From Rhodobacteraceae bacterium UBA6213 (GTDB lineage: Bacteria > Pseudomonadota > Alphaproteobacteria > Rhodobacterales > Rhodobacteraceae): DNA of 64,000 bases. How positions within the stretch are numbered: the stretch's first letter is position 1; each line of letters opens with the position of its first letter. The stretch is taken from positions 253,717 through 317,716 of the forward strand of contig DISJ01000009.1 in NCBI GenBank assembly GCA_002421605.1. Direction: 5' to 3'. Of the stretch, positions 51,310 to 60,343 are shown piece by piece. Position numbers and translations under genes: made by a program. The notes beneath the pieces are model-generated. The model searched no databases, was not told where the DNA came from, and saw only the letters and a program-made list of their open reading frames with translations.

Positions 51310-51975
51310 TCAGAAATCGAGCTCTGCATATTGCGGCGATGGCGGCATCCCGGGCACATGGTCCGCCAAGAGCGAGCGGAACGCCGGGCGCGACTTGATC
51401 TTGGCATACCAATCCTTGACCGTCACCGAGCGGTCCCAGTCGACATCCGAAATATAGTCGAGGCAACTCAGATGCGCGGCCGCGCAAAAATCGGCAAGCG
51501 TCAGCACATCGCCGGCCAGCCAGCGGCGCTGATCCAGCAACTCGCCCATATAATCGAGATGCCGCTTGACCGCGCTCAGGCCCGATTTCACGGTCTTGCT
51601 GTCTGGGTAGCCTTCTTTGCGAATCTTTTTCCATACCCGCTCGCCCATCACCTTGCTCGTGACCTCGGCGTTAAACTTGTCATCGAACCATGCACACAGG
51701 CGGCGCACCTCGTAGCGCGCTTGCGGATCAAGCGGCAACAAAGGCGGGGTGGGCACCGTTTCTTCGACATATTCGCAGATCGCCTGGCTTTCGGCCATGA
51801 TCCGCCCGTCAAGCCGCAGCACCGGCACCTTGCCCGCCGGGTTGCGGCGCAGAAATTCGGGCGAGGCTTCCCAATATCGCTCTTCGACTAGCTCGACCTC
51901 GATCTTCTTTTCGGCCAGCACAAGGCGGACCTTGCGGCAAAAAGGCGAAAGTGCGACGTGGTAAAGACGGTTCAT
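51310..51975 (-). CDS. Glutathione S-transferase family protein
   Basis: The 221-residue protein has a thioredoxin-fold N-domain with ALSPFCRKVRLVLAEKKIEVELVE and the cis-Pro/ESQAICEYVEE glutathione-binding segment, then an all-helical C-domain containing LTLADFCAAAHLSCLDYI with the N-capping box. It may use Ser10 or Cys13 in SPFC as the active residue. Substrate unknown. ATG 51975 is chosen because the upstream extension to 52137 is not GST-like. Confidence 0.88.
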   Translation of the reverse strand: MNRLYHVALSPFCRKVRLVLAEKKIEVELVEERYWEASPEFLRRNPAGKVPVLRLDGRIMAESQAICEYVEETVPTPPLLPLDPQARYEVRRLCAWFDDKFNAEVTSKVMGERVWKKIRKEGYPDSKTVKSGLSAVKRHLDYMGELLDQRRWLAGDVLTLADFCAAAHLSCLDYISDVDWDRSVTVKDWYAKIKSRPAFRSLLADHVPGMPPSPQYAELDF

Positions 51976-52098
51976 CCGAATAGCCTGCTTGAGGGTAGCC
52001 TCTTCCTGATAGCGACGGTGCAAGGGTGGATCAATGGGCAAGGCCCGACTTGCCGCGCACTGGCCTGCCGAAACCCGCTTGGATCGCGTGAGACAGGC

Positions 52099-52797
52099 AT
52101 GAAAGACACAGCCTCGCCCACGCGTATAGCAGGCCAAAAGCTTAACCCTGCGCCCGAAACCAGCCTGCTTCCGGTTTTTGGTGCTGCGGCGCTTTGGGTG
52201 TTATCGGATTCTGGCTTTTACTATTTACTGCCCACGCTTGGCATCGACCCCGATTACAACAAGCAAGGCATCGCTATCGCGATGTTCTACACTTTCTGGA
52301 TCGGGGTCGCGGCTATTGCCTTCTGGCCCCAGTATGCAAGCTAGCGCCTGTTTGCGCCGTGGCGCACATTTGAAAACCGCCTCGTCAGCTTGGCGATCTG
52401 GAGTTTTGCTTTTACCGGGGCGGTGGTGTTTGCGGGCTGGATTTTGCCAGCACTGCCGCCTTTCGATCTGCGCGCGGGCGTTACGCCGCCCGCGTTGCCG
52501 CTGGCGAACAGTTGGTATTTCCTGCCAAAATTGATGAAGATCCTGTTTCAACAGTTGCTGGTCATGGCGTTGGTTCTGGTGCTTGCGGCGCGTGGGATGC
52601 GTCCTGGCGCTATCGCAGTCATTTGCGCTGCGCTTTTTGGGGCGGCGCATCCGTTGCTCGTACTTGGCGGCACGCCTTGGGGCTATGTGATCCGCTTCAC
52701 GGACATGGCAAGCCTGTTTGGCCTGGCGTTTCCCTACCTGCTGCTGCGCGTGCCAATGGGGTTGGCGCTCAGCTACATGACGCAGTGGAGCTATTAA
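52099..52797 (+). pseudogene. Membrane protein gene interrupted by an in-frame amber codon
   Basis: One uninterrupted reading frame of 232 sense positions is broken only by TAG at 52342-52344 (codon 82). Before it lie two hydrophobic segments (LLPVFGAAALWVLSDSGFYY and GIAIAMFYTFWIGVAAIAF); after it the same frame continues with RLFAPWRTFENR and four more hydrophobic segments to TAA at 52797. A CAG-to-TAG change would explain it. FGAAH in the C-half recalls the second CPBP-protease motif, but the first (EE) motif is not seen (FQQ instead), so family is uncertain. Recent pseudogene, readthrough, or sequence error. Confidence 0.75.
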
Positions 52798-52823
52798 GCC
52801 GTCGTGCTGAACGTCGCACGGCT

Positions 52824-53483
52824 TTACGGCACCACTGCTTCGGGCGGCTGAGGCGATGTGAACGCAAACACCATGCCATGTGTCGCAGGCCTGCCCTCGC
52901 CTTCACCAAAGTCTCGCACAGGGTATTCGGCCAGCAACTGCAGCCGGCGGCGCGGCAGATGCTTGCGCCCCGGATCGCCTACCAGAACGGCGATGCCCGC
53001 GCTGGTACAGCGGTCGAACCAGCGGGCCATGCGCGCCCCAACATCGGCGGCATAGAACACATCGCCCGCCGCGATCAGGTCCACTTCGGGTGGTGGTCGG
53101 CGTGTAACATCCTCGCCCCAAACCTCGATGACGACGCCGTTGATATCGGCGTTGAGCGCGCTGGCGGCGGTGCTGAACGGGTTTGTATCGGCGCAAATCA
53201 CGCGCCGCGCACCGGCCTTGGCGGCAGCAATGCCAACCACCCCAGACCCCGCGCCAAGGTCAAGCACGCACAGGCCACGCGCGACCTCGGGGGTTTGCAG
53301 AATATGGCGCGCCAGTGCTGCCCCCCCGGCCCAAAGATAGGCCCAATAGGGGGTTGCCCCCAGCCGCGCGAGGCCGCTGCCCGGATGCGCCTGAAAAAGC
53401 GTGATTTCAGGAAGCATCGGCGCCGGGGAGGGGCGCAGGTTTTCGCGGATGAAGGCGGCGGGTTCGGGTAGCGTGCGCCTCAC
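52824..53483 (-). CDS. Class I SAM-dependent methyltransferase (PrmA/ETFB-lysine methyltransferase-like)
   Basis: The 219-residue protein has SAM motif I VLDLGAGSGVVGIAA (about 72-86), the acidic ICADTNPFS strand-end and DLIAAGDVFYAA (post-I), plus TPYWAYLWAGGAALARHI upstream, a pattern shared with ETFB lysine methyltransferases and nicotinamide N-methyltransferase-like proteins. Substrate is probably a protein side chain, but this is inference. GTG 53483 overlaps the mtgA stop as GTGA; a GTG at 53492 is an alternative. It is downstream of mtgA on the same strand. Confidence 0.82.
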   Translation of the reverse strand: MRRTLPEPAAFIRENLRPSPAPMLPEITLFQAHPGSGLARLGATPYWAYLWAGGAALARHILQTPEVARGLCVLDLGAGSGVVGIAAAKAGARRVICADTNPFSTAASALNADINGVVIEVWGEDVTRRPPPEVDLIAAGDVFYAADVGARMARWFDRCTSAGIAVLVGDPGRKHLPRRRLQLLAEYPVRDFGEGEGRPATHGMVFAFTSPQPPEAVVP

Positions 53484-54220
53484 TCCCAGCACGCGGTGCG
53501 GCCATCCGCCTTGATGGTTTCGCCACCATCGGCAATCGCTTCGGCGCGGCGGCTTACGAAAGCCGACGGGTTGGCGGCGTCACGGTGCTTTGGGTCGGGC
53601 AAAACGGCGGCCAGCAGCGCCGCTTGCCGCGCCGTCAGCTTGTCGGGCGTGGTATCGAAATAGCGCTCGGCGGCGGCGTGCACGCCGAAAACCCCGGTGT
53701 CAAACTCTGCCACGTTCAGATAGACCTCAAGCACCCGACGCTTGGTCCAGACCAGCTCTACCATCGGCGTGATCGCGGCCTCAAACGCCTTGCGTACCCA
53801 GCTTCGACCCTGCCAAAGAAACACATTCTTGGTAACCTGCTGGCTGATGGTCGACCCGCCCCGCGCCCCGCCCTCGGCAATCGCCGCCCGTATCGCGGGC
53901 ACGTCAAACCCCCAGTGCAGGCAGAAATTGGCATCTTCTGCGGCCACGACCGAACGCGCCATCACCGGGTTGATATCTTCAAGCGGCACCCATTTGCGAT
54001 GCGTCTGGCCCAGCCGCCACCACTCGCCAAGAATGGTCATGGTGACTGGCGGATTGACGAAAGCATAAATCGCAATCGACGCCAGCATCAGCCCGGTCGC
54101 CAGCACAGCGCCCCGCCAGAACCAATACCAGACCCAGCGCAAGGCGCGCGCCATCATGCCGCGGCGCGGCGGTTCTGGCGACTTGGGCGGTTCTGGTGGG
54201 GCGGTTCGCTTCTTTGCCAT
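53480..54220 (-). CDS. mtgA: Monofunctional biosynthetic peptidoglycan transglycosylase
   Basis: Polymerises lipid II into glycan strands at the periplasmic face of the inner membrane. The 246-residue protein has a proline-rich cytoplasmic tail, one transmembrane helix (about 33-55), and GT51 motifs EDANFCLHWGFD with catalytic Glu, RGGSTISQQVTKN and KRRVLEVYLN. No transpeptidase domain follows, so it is the MtgA type. Start ATG 54220 has gltB upstream behind a large hairpin. Confidence 0.95.
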   Translation of the reverse strand: MAKKRTAPPEPPKSPEPPRRGMMARALRWVWYWFWRGAVLATGLMLASIAIYAFVNPPVTMTILGEWWRLGQTHRKWVPLEDINPVMARSVVAAEDANFCLHWGFDVPAIRAAIAEGGARGGSTISQQVTKNVFLWQGRSWVRKAFEAAITPMVELVWTKRRVLEVYLNVAEFDTGVFGVHAAAERYFDTTPDKLTARQAALLAAVLPDPKHRDAANPSAFVSRRAEAIADGGETIKADGRTACWE

Positions 54221-54231
54221 GCCGCAGCTAA

Positions 54232-54272
54232 GGCACGGCCCCCGCCCCGGTCAAGGGGCAGGGGCGTGCGCC
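54232..54272. repeat. Long imperfect inverted repeat between gltB and mtgA
   Basis: GCCCCCGCCCC (54238-54248) pairs with GGGGCAGGGGC (54255-54265) with one mismatch and a six-base loop, extended outwards by GGCAC/GTGC-GCC pairing with bulges. It begins right after the gltB stop. No T-tract follows in the direction of gltB transcription, so it is probably a 3'-end barrier or attenuator rather than a classical terminator. Confidence 0.6.
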
Positions 54273-57200
54273 TTATTCGGCAGGCATCGCCGCGGCTTCG
54301 CGGGTCAGCGGGTGGGGCAGATGCGCCAACATCTCGCGTGGGCAGACCTGAAGGAAATGGTCCTTTTCTTCGGCCCAGTTTTGCAATATTTCGCGCGCCC
54401 TGACGCTGGCGGTTTCGGCAAAGTGCCTCTCGATCAACCCCTTGAGCTGCGCTTCCCAATGCGGATGCTCGATGCCGCAGGTGACCAGCGTTTCAAGGTT
54501 CATGTACCCGCGCGCGCGGCCCATGGGGTCGTACACATAGGCCATGCCGCCGGTCATGCCAGCGCCAAAGTTGGCCCCGATCGTGCCAAGAATCACTGCC
54601 ACGCCGCCGGTCATGTATTCGCAACCGTTGGAACCGCAGCCCTCGACCACCACTTTGGCACCCGAGTTTCGCACCGCGAATCGCTCGCCCGCGCGGCCCG
54701 CGGCAAAAAGGTAGCCCTCGGTTGCGCCGTAAAGCACAGTGTTGCCGATGATGGTGTTTTCGCTTGCCACCAGGCGGCTGCCCATCGGCGGGCGCACCAC
54801 GATGATGCCGCCCGAAAGACCCTTGCCGACGTAGTCGTTCGCGTCGCCCATCACCTCAAGCTTCAGCCCCGGTGCTGCAAAGGCACCCAGCGACTGGCCG
54901 CAAGAACCTGTCAGCTTTATCGTCAGATGGTCCGGTTGCAGCGCGTTTTTCATGCCAAAATTGCGCACGATATGGCTACTTGCGCGGGTGCCGATGGTGC
55001 GGTGGGTGTTGCGCACCGCATAGCTTAGCTGCATCTTTTCGCCGTCTTCAAAGAAGCGCGCGCCATCACGCACGATTTCCGCATCAAGCGTGTCGGGCAC
55101 ATGGTTGCGCGGTTTCGAGCGGTCGTAAACGATCCTGTCAAAGCCATCGACGGTTATCAGCAGCGGGTTCAGGTCAAGGTCATCTAGGTGCTCTGATCCG
55201 CGGCTGACCTGCGCCAGAAGGTCGGCGCGCCCGATCACCTCATCAAGTGTGCGCGCGCCAATGCTGGCGAGGATTTCACGCACTTCTTGCGCGTAGAAGG
55301 TGATCAGGTTCACCACCTTGTCGGCGGTGCCGTTGAACTTGGCGCGCAGCACCGGGTCTTGGGTGCACACGCCCACCGGGCAGGTGTTGCTTTGGCACTG
55401 GCGCACCATGATGCAGCCCATCGAGATCAGCGCGGCGGTGCCGATGCCGTATTCTTCGGCACCCATCATTGCCGCCATCACGATGTCGCGGCCAGTGCGC
55501 AAACCGCCATCGGTGCGCAGCGTCACGCGTTCGCGCAGGCGGTTCATGGCCAGCACTTGGTGCGCTTCGGTGAGCCCCATTTCCCACGGCAGGCCCGCGA
55601 ACTTGATCGAGGTCGCCGGGCTTGCGCCGGTGCCGCCGTTGTGGCCCGAAATCAGGATCACGTCGGCCTTGGCCTTGGCCACGCCCGCAGCGATGGTGCC
55701 AACGCCCGAACTTGCCACCAGCTTGACCGTGACCTTGGCGCGCGGGTTGATCTGCTTGAGGTCATAAATCAGCTGCGCGAGGTCTTCGATTGAATAGATG
55801 TCGTGGTGCGGCGGTGGGCTGATTAGCGTGACGCCGGGGGTGGAATGGCGCAGCCGTGCGATCAGCGAAGTCACTTTCATGCCCGGCAATTGCCCGCCTT
55901 CGCCGGGCTTGGCGCCCTGGGCTACCTTGATTTCAAGCTCTTCGCAGGCGTTGAGGTATTCGGCCGTCACGCCAAAGCGTCCCGAGGCGACCTGTTTGAT
56001 CTTGGCCGAGGGGTTATCGCCGTTTGGTTCGGGCACAAAATGCGCCGGGTCTTCGCCGCCCTCGCCGCTATCGGATTTGGCGCCGATCCGGTTCATCGCT
56101 ACGTTCAACAGCTTGTGCGCCTCGGGCGACAGCGCGCCAAGGCTCATGCCGGGTGTCACAAACCGCTTGCGGATCGAGGTGATACTTTCCACCTCTTCGA
56201 TCGGCACCGCTTTACCCAGTGGCTTGATGTCGAGCAGATCGCGCAGATGAATCGGCGGATTGGCCCGCATCATCGCGGAATACTGCTTCCAGAGGTCGAA
56301 ATTGCCCTGCTCGCAAGCGGTCTGCAACAGGTGCATCGAGGGCGCTTCCCAAGCGTGCTTTTCGCCCGATTGGCGCGCCTTGTAGAAGCCTCCGACTGGC
56401 ACGATGTCTTGCTCGCCGCGCCAGGCGCGGGTGTGTAGCTGTTCCAGTTTGCGTTGGATGCCGTGCAGGCCAATCCCGGAAATGCGGCTTGGCATGCCGG
56501 GGAAATATTCGGCCACCATCGCGCGGCTTAGCCCCACCGCTTCAAAGTTCAGCCCGCCGCGGTAGCTGGAAATCACCGAAATGCCCATTTTAGACATGAT
56601 TTTCAGCAGCCCCGCGTCGATCGCGTCGCGGTAACGGCGCATCGCCTCCTCCAGCGTGCCATCCAGCAACCCGCGCGAGACGCGGTCGGCCACGCTGTCT
56701 TGTGCGAGGTAGGGGTTTACCGTGGTGGCACCACAACCGATCAGTACCGCAAAGTAATGCGGGTCGATACATTCGGCTGATCGCACGTTGACGCTGGTAA
56801 AGGTGCGCAAACCTTTGCGCGTCAACCAGCTATGCACTGCGCTGGTGGCCAGAATCATCGGCATCGGCACCCGCTCGGGGCTTTGCGCCTCGTCGGACAG
56901 CACAATGTGGTTGGCCCCCGAACGTACCGCATCCTCGGCCTCGGCGCGAATCCGTTCCAGCCCGTCGCGCAGCGCCTCTTGCCCGCCGCCCACGGGGAAA
57001 GTGCAGGCGATGGTGGTGACAGAGCCGCCAAACTGCCGCTTCATTTCCTCGAACTCACCGTTGGCGATGAACGGGCTTTCGAGAATCAGAATCTCAGTCT
57101 GGCTGCTGTCTTCGTCGAGCACGTTCTTTAGGTTGCCAAAGCGGGTCTTGAGGCTCATCACCCGGCTTTCGCGCAAGCTGTCGATTGGCGGGTTGGTGAC

Positions 57201-58811
57201 TTGGCTAAAGTTCTGCCGGAAAAAGTGCGAAAGTGGTCGATAGATTTTTGAAAGCACCGCAGGGGGGGTGTCATCGCCCATCGAGGCTAACACTTCCTTG
57301 CCGTCTTCTGCCATCGGCGCCAGAATCTGTTCCAGCTCTTCCAGAGTGTAGCCTGCAGCGATCTGGCGCTTTCGCAGTTCGGCACCGGTGCGCAGCGTGT
57401 GTTCCGGCACGTCGCGCATGATGTCGTTGAGGTTGATGACTTTCGACACCCACTCGCCAAACGGCTGGCTGCCCGCCAGACGGTCCTTGATGGCGCGGTC
57501 GTGGTAAAGCTTGCCGGCCTTCATATCGACCGCAATCATCTGCCCCGGCCCCAACGCGCCTTTTTCGGCGATGTTGGCCTCGGGCACCGGCACCATGCCC
57601 ATTTCCGAGCCGGCAATCAGCAGACCGTCAAGTGTCAGCACATAGCGCATGGGGCGCAGGCCGTTGCGATCTAGCCCGCCGCAGACCCAGCGACCATCGG
57701 TCATGGCCAGCGCCGCCGGGCCGTCCCACGGCTCCATCACGGCGTTGCAATAGGCATACATATCTTGCCAGGGTTTCGGGATGTCGGCGGTGTAGTTTGA
57801 CCATGCCTCAGGCACGAGCATGGTTTTGGTCATCGGCGCCGAGCGGCCCGAACGCACCATCACCTCGAACACCGCATCCAGTGCGCCACTATCTGACGTC
57901 CCGGCCGGGATGATCGGCTTGATATCCTCTGCTGCGTCACCGAAGGCCGATGAGGCCATGCGGATTTCGTGGCTTCGCATCCAGTTGACGTTGCCTTTGA
58001 GGGTATTGATCTCGCCGTTATGGGCCAACATGCGAAACGGCTGGGCCAGCGCCCATTGCGGGAAAGTGTTGGTGGAATACCGCTGGTGGTAGATCACGAA
58101 GGCAGATTCAAAGCGTTCATCGCGCAGGTCTGGGTAGAACACTGCAACATGCTCGGCCAGCATCATGCCCTTGTAAATGATCGAGCTGCACGACAACGAG
58201 CAGATATATAGCCCCGCTATTTGCGCAGCCAGCGCTGCCTTTTCGATGCGCCGGCGGATGATGTAAAGTTCGCGCTCAAAGGTTTCGCGGTCGATTTCCT
58301 TTTCGCAGCGGATCAGAATCTGTTCGATTTCCGGGCGCGTGGCGTTGGCCTTTTCGCCCAGAACGTCGGTATTCACCGGCACATGCCGCCAGCCGTAGAT
58401 ATAGTGGCCCATGCGCAGCACTTCGGTTTCAACGATTGTGCGGCAACGTTCTTGCGCACCAAAGTCGGTGCGCGGCAGGAACACCTGCCCCACGGCGATC
58501 AACTTGGTCATGTCGGGTTCGTGCCCGGTGCGGCGCACCTGATCGTAAAAGAACTTGACCGGGATCTGCACATGAATACCCGCGCCGTCGCCGGTTTTGC
58601 CGTCGGCGTCCACGGCGCCGCGATGCCAGACCGCCTTCAACGCCTCGATACCGTGTTCGACGACCTGCCGCGAAGGGGTGCCATCAATCGACACCACAAG
58701 CCCGACGCCGCACGACGAATGCTCGTCTTCGGCGCGATAGAGGCTGTTGGCATCCATCCAGGCGCGATTGGCTTCTTCGGCGGCAACCCATGCTGCGTCG
58801 TAGGTGGTCAT
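54273..58811 (-). CDS. gltB: Glutamate synthase, large (alpha) subunit
   Basis: Makes two glutamates from glutamine and 2-oxoglutarate together with GltD. The 1512-residue protein has a short propeptide before nucleophile Cys34 (EDEHSSCGVGLVVS), the class II amidotransferase domain with WHRGAVDADGKTGDGAGIH and RYSTNTFPQWALAQPF, a central domain, the FMN/2-oxoglutarate domain with ISGHNGGTGASPATSIKFAG, the 3Fe-4S cysteines in CIMVRQCQSNTCPVGVC, and the C-terminal beta-helix. GAGGAG lies 8 bases before ATG 58811. The partner gltD is 1.5 kb upstream, separated by two other genes. Confidence 0.97.
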   Translation of the reverse strand: MTTYDAAWVAAEEANRAWMDANSLYRAEDEHSSCGVGLVVSIDGTPSRQVVEHGIEALKAVWHRGAVDADGKTGDGAGIHVQIPVKFFYDQVRRTGHEPDMTKLIAVGQVFLPRTDFGAQERCRTIVETEVLRMGHYIYGWRHVPVNTDVLGEKANATRPEIEQILIRCEKEIDRETFERELYIIRRRIEKAALAAQIAGLYICSLSCSSIIYKGMMLAEHVAVFYPDLRDERFESAFVIYHQRYSTNTFPQWALAQPFRMLAHNGEINTLKGNVNWMRSHEIRMASSAFGDAAEDIKPIIPAGTSDSGALDAVFEVMVRSGRSAPMTKTMLVPEAWSNYTADIPKPWQDMYAYCNAVMEPWDGPAALAMTDGRWVCGGLDRNGLRPMRYVLTLDGLLIAGSEMGMVPVPEANIAEKGALGPGQMIAVDMKAGKLYHDRAIKDRLAGSQPFGEWVSKVINLNDIMRDVPEHTLRTGAELRKRQIAAGYTLEELEQILAPMAEDGKEVLASMGDDTPPAVLSKIYRPLSHFFRQNFSQVTNPPIDSLRESRVMSLKTRFGNLKNVLDEDSSQTEILILESPFIANGEFEEMKRQFGGSVTTIACTFPVGGGQEALRDGLERIRAEAEDAVRSGANHIVLSDEAQSPERVPMPMILATSAVHSWLTRKGLRTFTSVNVRSAECIDPHYFAVLIGCGATTVNPYLAQDSVADRVSRGLLDGTLEEAMRRYRDAIDAGLLKIMSKMGISVISSYRGGLNFEAVGLSRAMVAEYFPGMPSRISGIGLHGIQRKLEQLHTRAWRGEQDIVPVGGFYKARQSGEKHAWEAPSMHLLQTACEQGNFDLWKQYSAMMRANPPIHLRDLLDIKPLGKAVPIEEVESITSIRKRFVTPGMSLGALSPEAHKLLNVAMNRIGAKSDSGEGGEDPAHFVPEPNGDNPSAKIKQVASGRFGVTAEYLNACEELEIKVAQGAKPGEGGQLPGMKVTSLIARLRHSTPGVTLISPPPHHDIYSIEDLAQLIYDLKQINPRAKVTVKLVASSGVGTIAAGVAKAKADVILISGHNGGTGASPATSIKFAGLPWEMGLTEAHQVLAMNRLRERVTLRTDGGLRTGRDIVMAAMMGAEEYGIGTAALISMGCIMVRQCQSNTCPVGVCTQDPVLRAKFNGTADKVVNLITFYAQEVREILASIGARTLDEVIGRADLLAQVSRGSEHLDDLDLNPLLITVDGFDRIVYDRSKPRNHVPDTLDAEIVRDGARFFEDGEKMQLSYAVRNTHRTIGTRASSHIVRNFGMKNALQPDHLTIKLTGSCGQSLGAFAAPGLKLEVMGDANDYVGKGLSGGIIVVRPPMGSRLVASENTIIGNTVLYGATEGYLFAAGRAGERFAVRNSGAKVVVEGCGSNGCEYMTGGVAVILGTIGANFGAGMTGGMAYVYDPMGRARGYMNLETLVTCGIEHPHWEAQLKGLIERHFAETASVRAREILQNWAEEKDHFLQVCPREMLAHLPHPLTREAAAMPAE

Positions 58812-59581
58812 GTCGTCATCTCCTCGGCGGGGTGGGCTTGGGTGGGGTAGTCGCGCGCCCATTGCGCACGCAACAGGCCGCCTGCGGATCGCGCCGCGTC
58901 GCGGGCGCGAACTGGCCTGCCACGAATGGCGTTAGTCAAGATCGGTGCGAGCATGCCGCGGGCATGCAACCTGGACGCCAATCGATGGTCCTGTCCAGGA
59001 AAGATGAAATGAGATTCCATCGGCGCGAACCGCAGCGCGTGCGCCAGTTCGTCAGGGCTGTCGCCGTTCATCACGATCACGTCGCCCAGTTTCCCGGCTA
59101 TGTCCGGCACCTGCGGATACGGCCAAGCGGCGATGCGGTTGCGAAAATAACGCCAGCGGGTTTCTTCGGGCATGATATCGGGATGAACCGAATACTGTGG
59201 CGCAACCGCCACCACTGCATCGAGCGGCATCAAGTTTGCGAGAATCAGCGCTGCGCTGGCGCCCATTGAATTGCCAATCGCCACAATGCTGCTGGCACCA
59301 ACCCGCGCCGCAGTTTCTACCACGCAGTTGCGCACCTGTTCGGCAAGCTCCGGCCCATTCATCCAGCTGCGACTTTCGTCGGTGACAAACAGAACATGAT
59401 TTTCACCGTGTTCCACGCTCGTTTCCGGCCCATGCGCTATTCGGGGAAACTCAAGCGGCGGCTCTTCGTGGCGTTTGTTGCCGACCCCTGAAAAAGAAAC
59501 CACCAGCCGCGTGCCGCTACCGGGAAGGTAGCGAATACGCAGCGGCGGTTCGATCAGCAGGTCTTGCGGCACAAAAAGCAT
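58808..59581 (-). CDS. Alpha/beta-hydrolase-like protein inserted in the glt operon
   Basis: The 257-residue protein shows an alpha/beta hydrolase pattern: VVSFSGVGN near residue 28, nucleophile elbow GNSMGAS with Ser105, APQYS, and a possible catalytic His in FPGQDHRLA (about residue 215). No signal peptide is present. It may be an esterase or an acyltransferase-like protein; the substrate is unknown. Both ends overlap neighbours by ATGA (secreted protein gene before, gltB after), so it is translated as part of the glutamate synthase operon. Confidence 0.7.
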   Translation of the reverse strand: MLFVPQDLLIEPPLRIRYLPGSGTRLVVSFSGVGNKRHEEPPLEFPRIAHGPETSVEHGENHVLFVTDESRSWMNGPELAEQVRNCVVETAARVGASSIVAIGNSMGASAALILANLMPLDAVVAVAPQYSVHPDIMPEETRWRYFRNRIAAWPYPQVPDIAGKLGDVIVMNGDSPDELAHALRFAPMESHFIFPGQDHRLASRLHARGMLAPILTNAIRGRPVRARDAARSAGGLLRAQWARDYPTQAHPAEEMTT

Positions 59582-60288
59582 CAGGCACCGCCCGGCGGAA
59601 AGCTGCCAGTCAGCACGGAATTGCAATCGAACAGCGGGGTAGCGCTGCCAAAGCCGTCTTCGCCGGGCAGGGCGAAAAGTATCGGGGCCTGAAGGCTTTC
59701 GACACGCTCGCCTGCGGCGTTTTCGAACAGCTCGGTATCGCCAAAGAACATGCGCAGATCGCGGCTGATAAATTGGTCGCCGGTGCGACGGTTCAGAAAG
59801 TTGCCCTCCGCATCGAACGAGGAAAGATCAAAGGTTGCGCGTTCCAGCGTGAAGCCGTCGATCAACACCGTCACACCAGTCAAAAGATCGGTGCCAATGA
59901 ATCGCTCGACATAGCCTTCGCTGCTTTCGGTCATGAAGTCATAGTCGTCGCGCCCGGTTGCCAGCAGGGTTGAGAAACTGGCGTGATCGCTTGCCTTGGG
60001 TAGCAGGCGTGTCACATCGCCATTGTCGTGATCGATGCTTTCCATCCAGCGCGTCTCGTAGTCGATCCGGCTGGAATAATAGACGCCAGCACCATCGGCA
60101 TAGGAAATCCACTGATCGCCGGGCGCATCGCCGGTGCAGGTAAAGATATTGGCAACCTGACACTGGTGCATCTGCACGGTCAGCGAAACCGTGCAGCCGC
60201 GCGGCGGGGTAAAGTTTAGCGCCGCGGCGGCGTGCGTAGTGCCAAACAGCACCACGGCTGCAACGATGTATTTGACGGCCTTGCTCAT
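59581..60288 (-). CDS. Exported protein of unknown function in the glt operon
   Basis: The 235-residue protein has a Sec signal MSKAVKYIVAAVVLFGTTHAAA (cleavage probably near residue 22-23), then a soluble, mostly beta domain with cysteines in RGCTVS, HQCQVANIFTC and FDCNSV that may form disulfides. No family recognised. It starts 55 bp after the gltD stop and overlaps the next gene by ATGA. A periplasmic protein between the two subunits of a cytoplasmic enzyme is unexpected. Confidence 0.7.
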   Translation of the reverse strand: MSKAVKYIVAAVVLFGTTHAAAALNFTPPRGCTVSLTVQMHQCQVANIFTCTGDAPGDQWISYADGAGVYYSSRIDYETRWMESIDHDNGDVTRLLPKASDHASFSTLLATGRDDYDFMTESSEGYVERFIGTDLLTGVTVLIDGFTLERATFDLSSFDAEGNFLNRRTGDQFISRDLRMFFGDTELFENAAGERVESLQAPILFALPGEDGFGSATPLFDCNSVLTGSFPPGGA

Positions 60289-60343
60289 GTCTTTCCTCTC
60301 GATGCTGCGCTGGCGCCCCCGTATAGATGGCCGCCCCGAAGCT

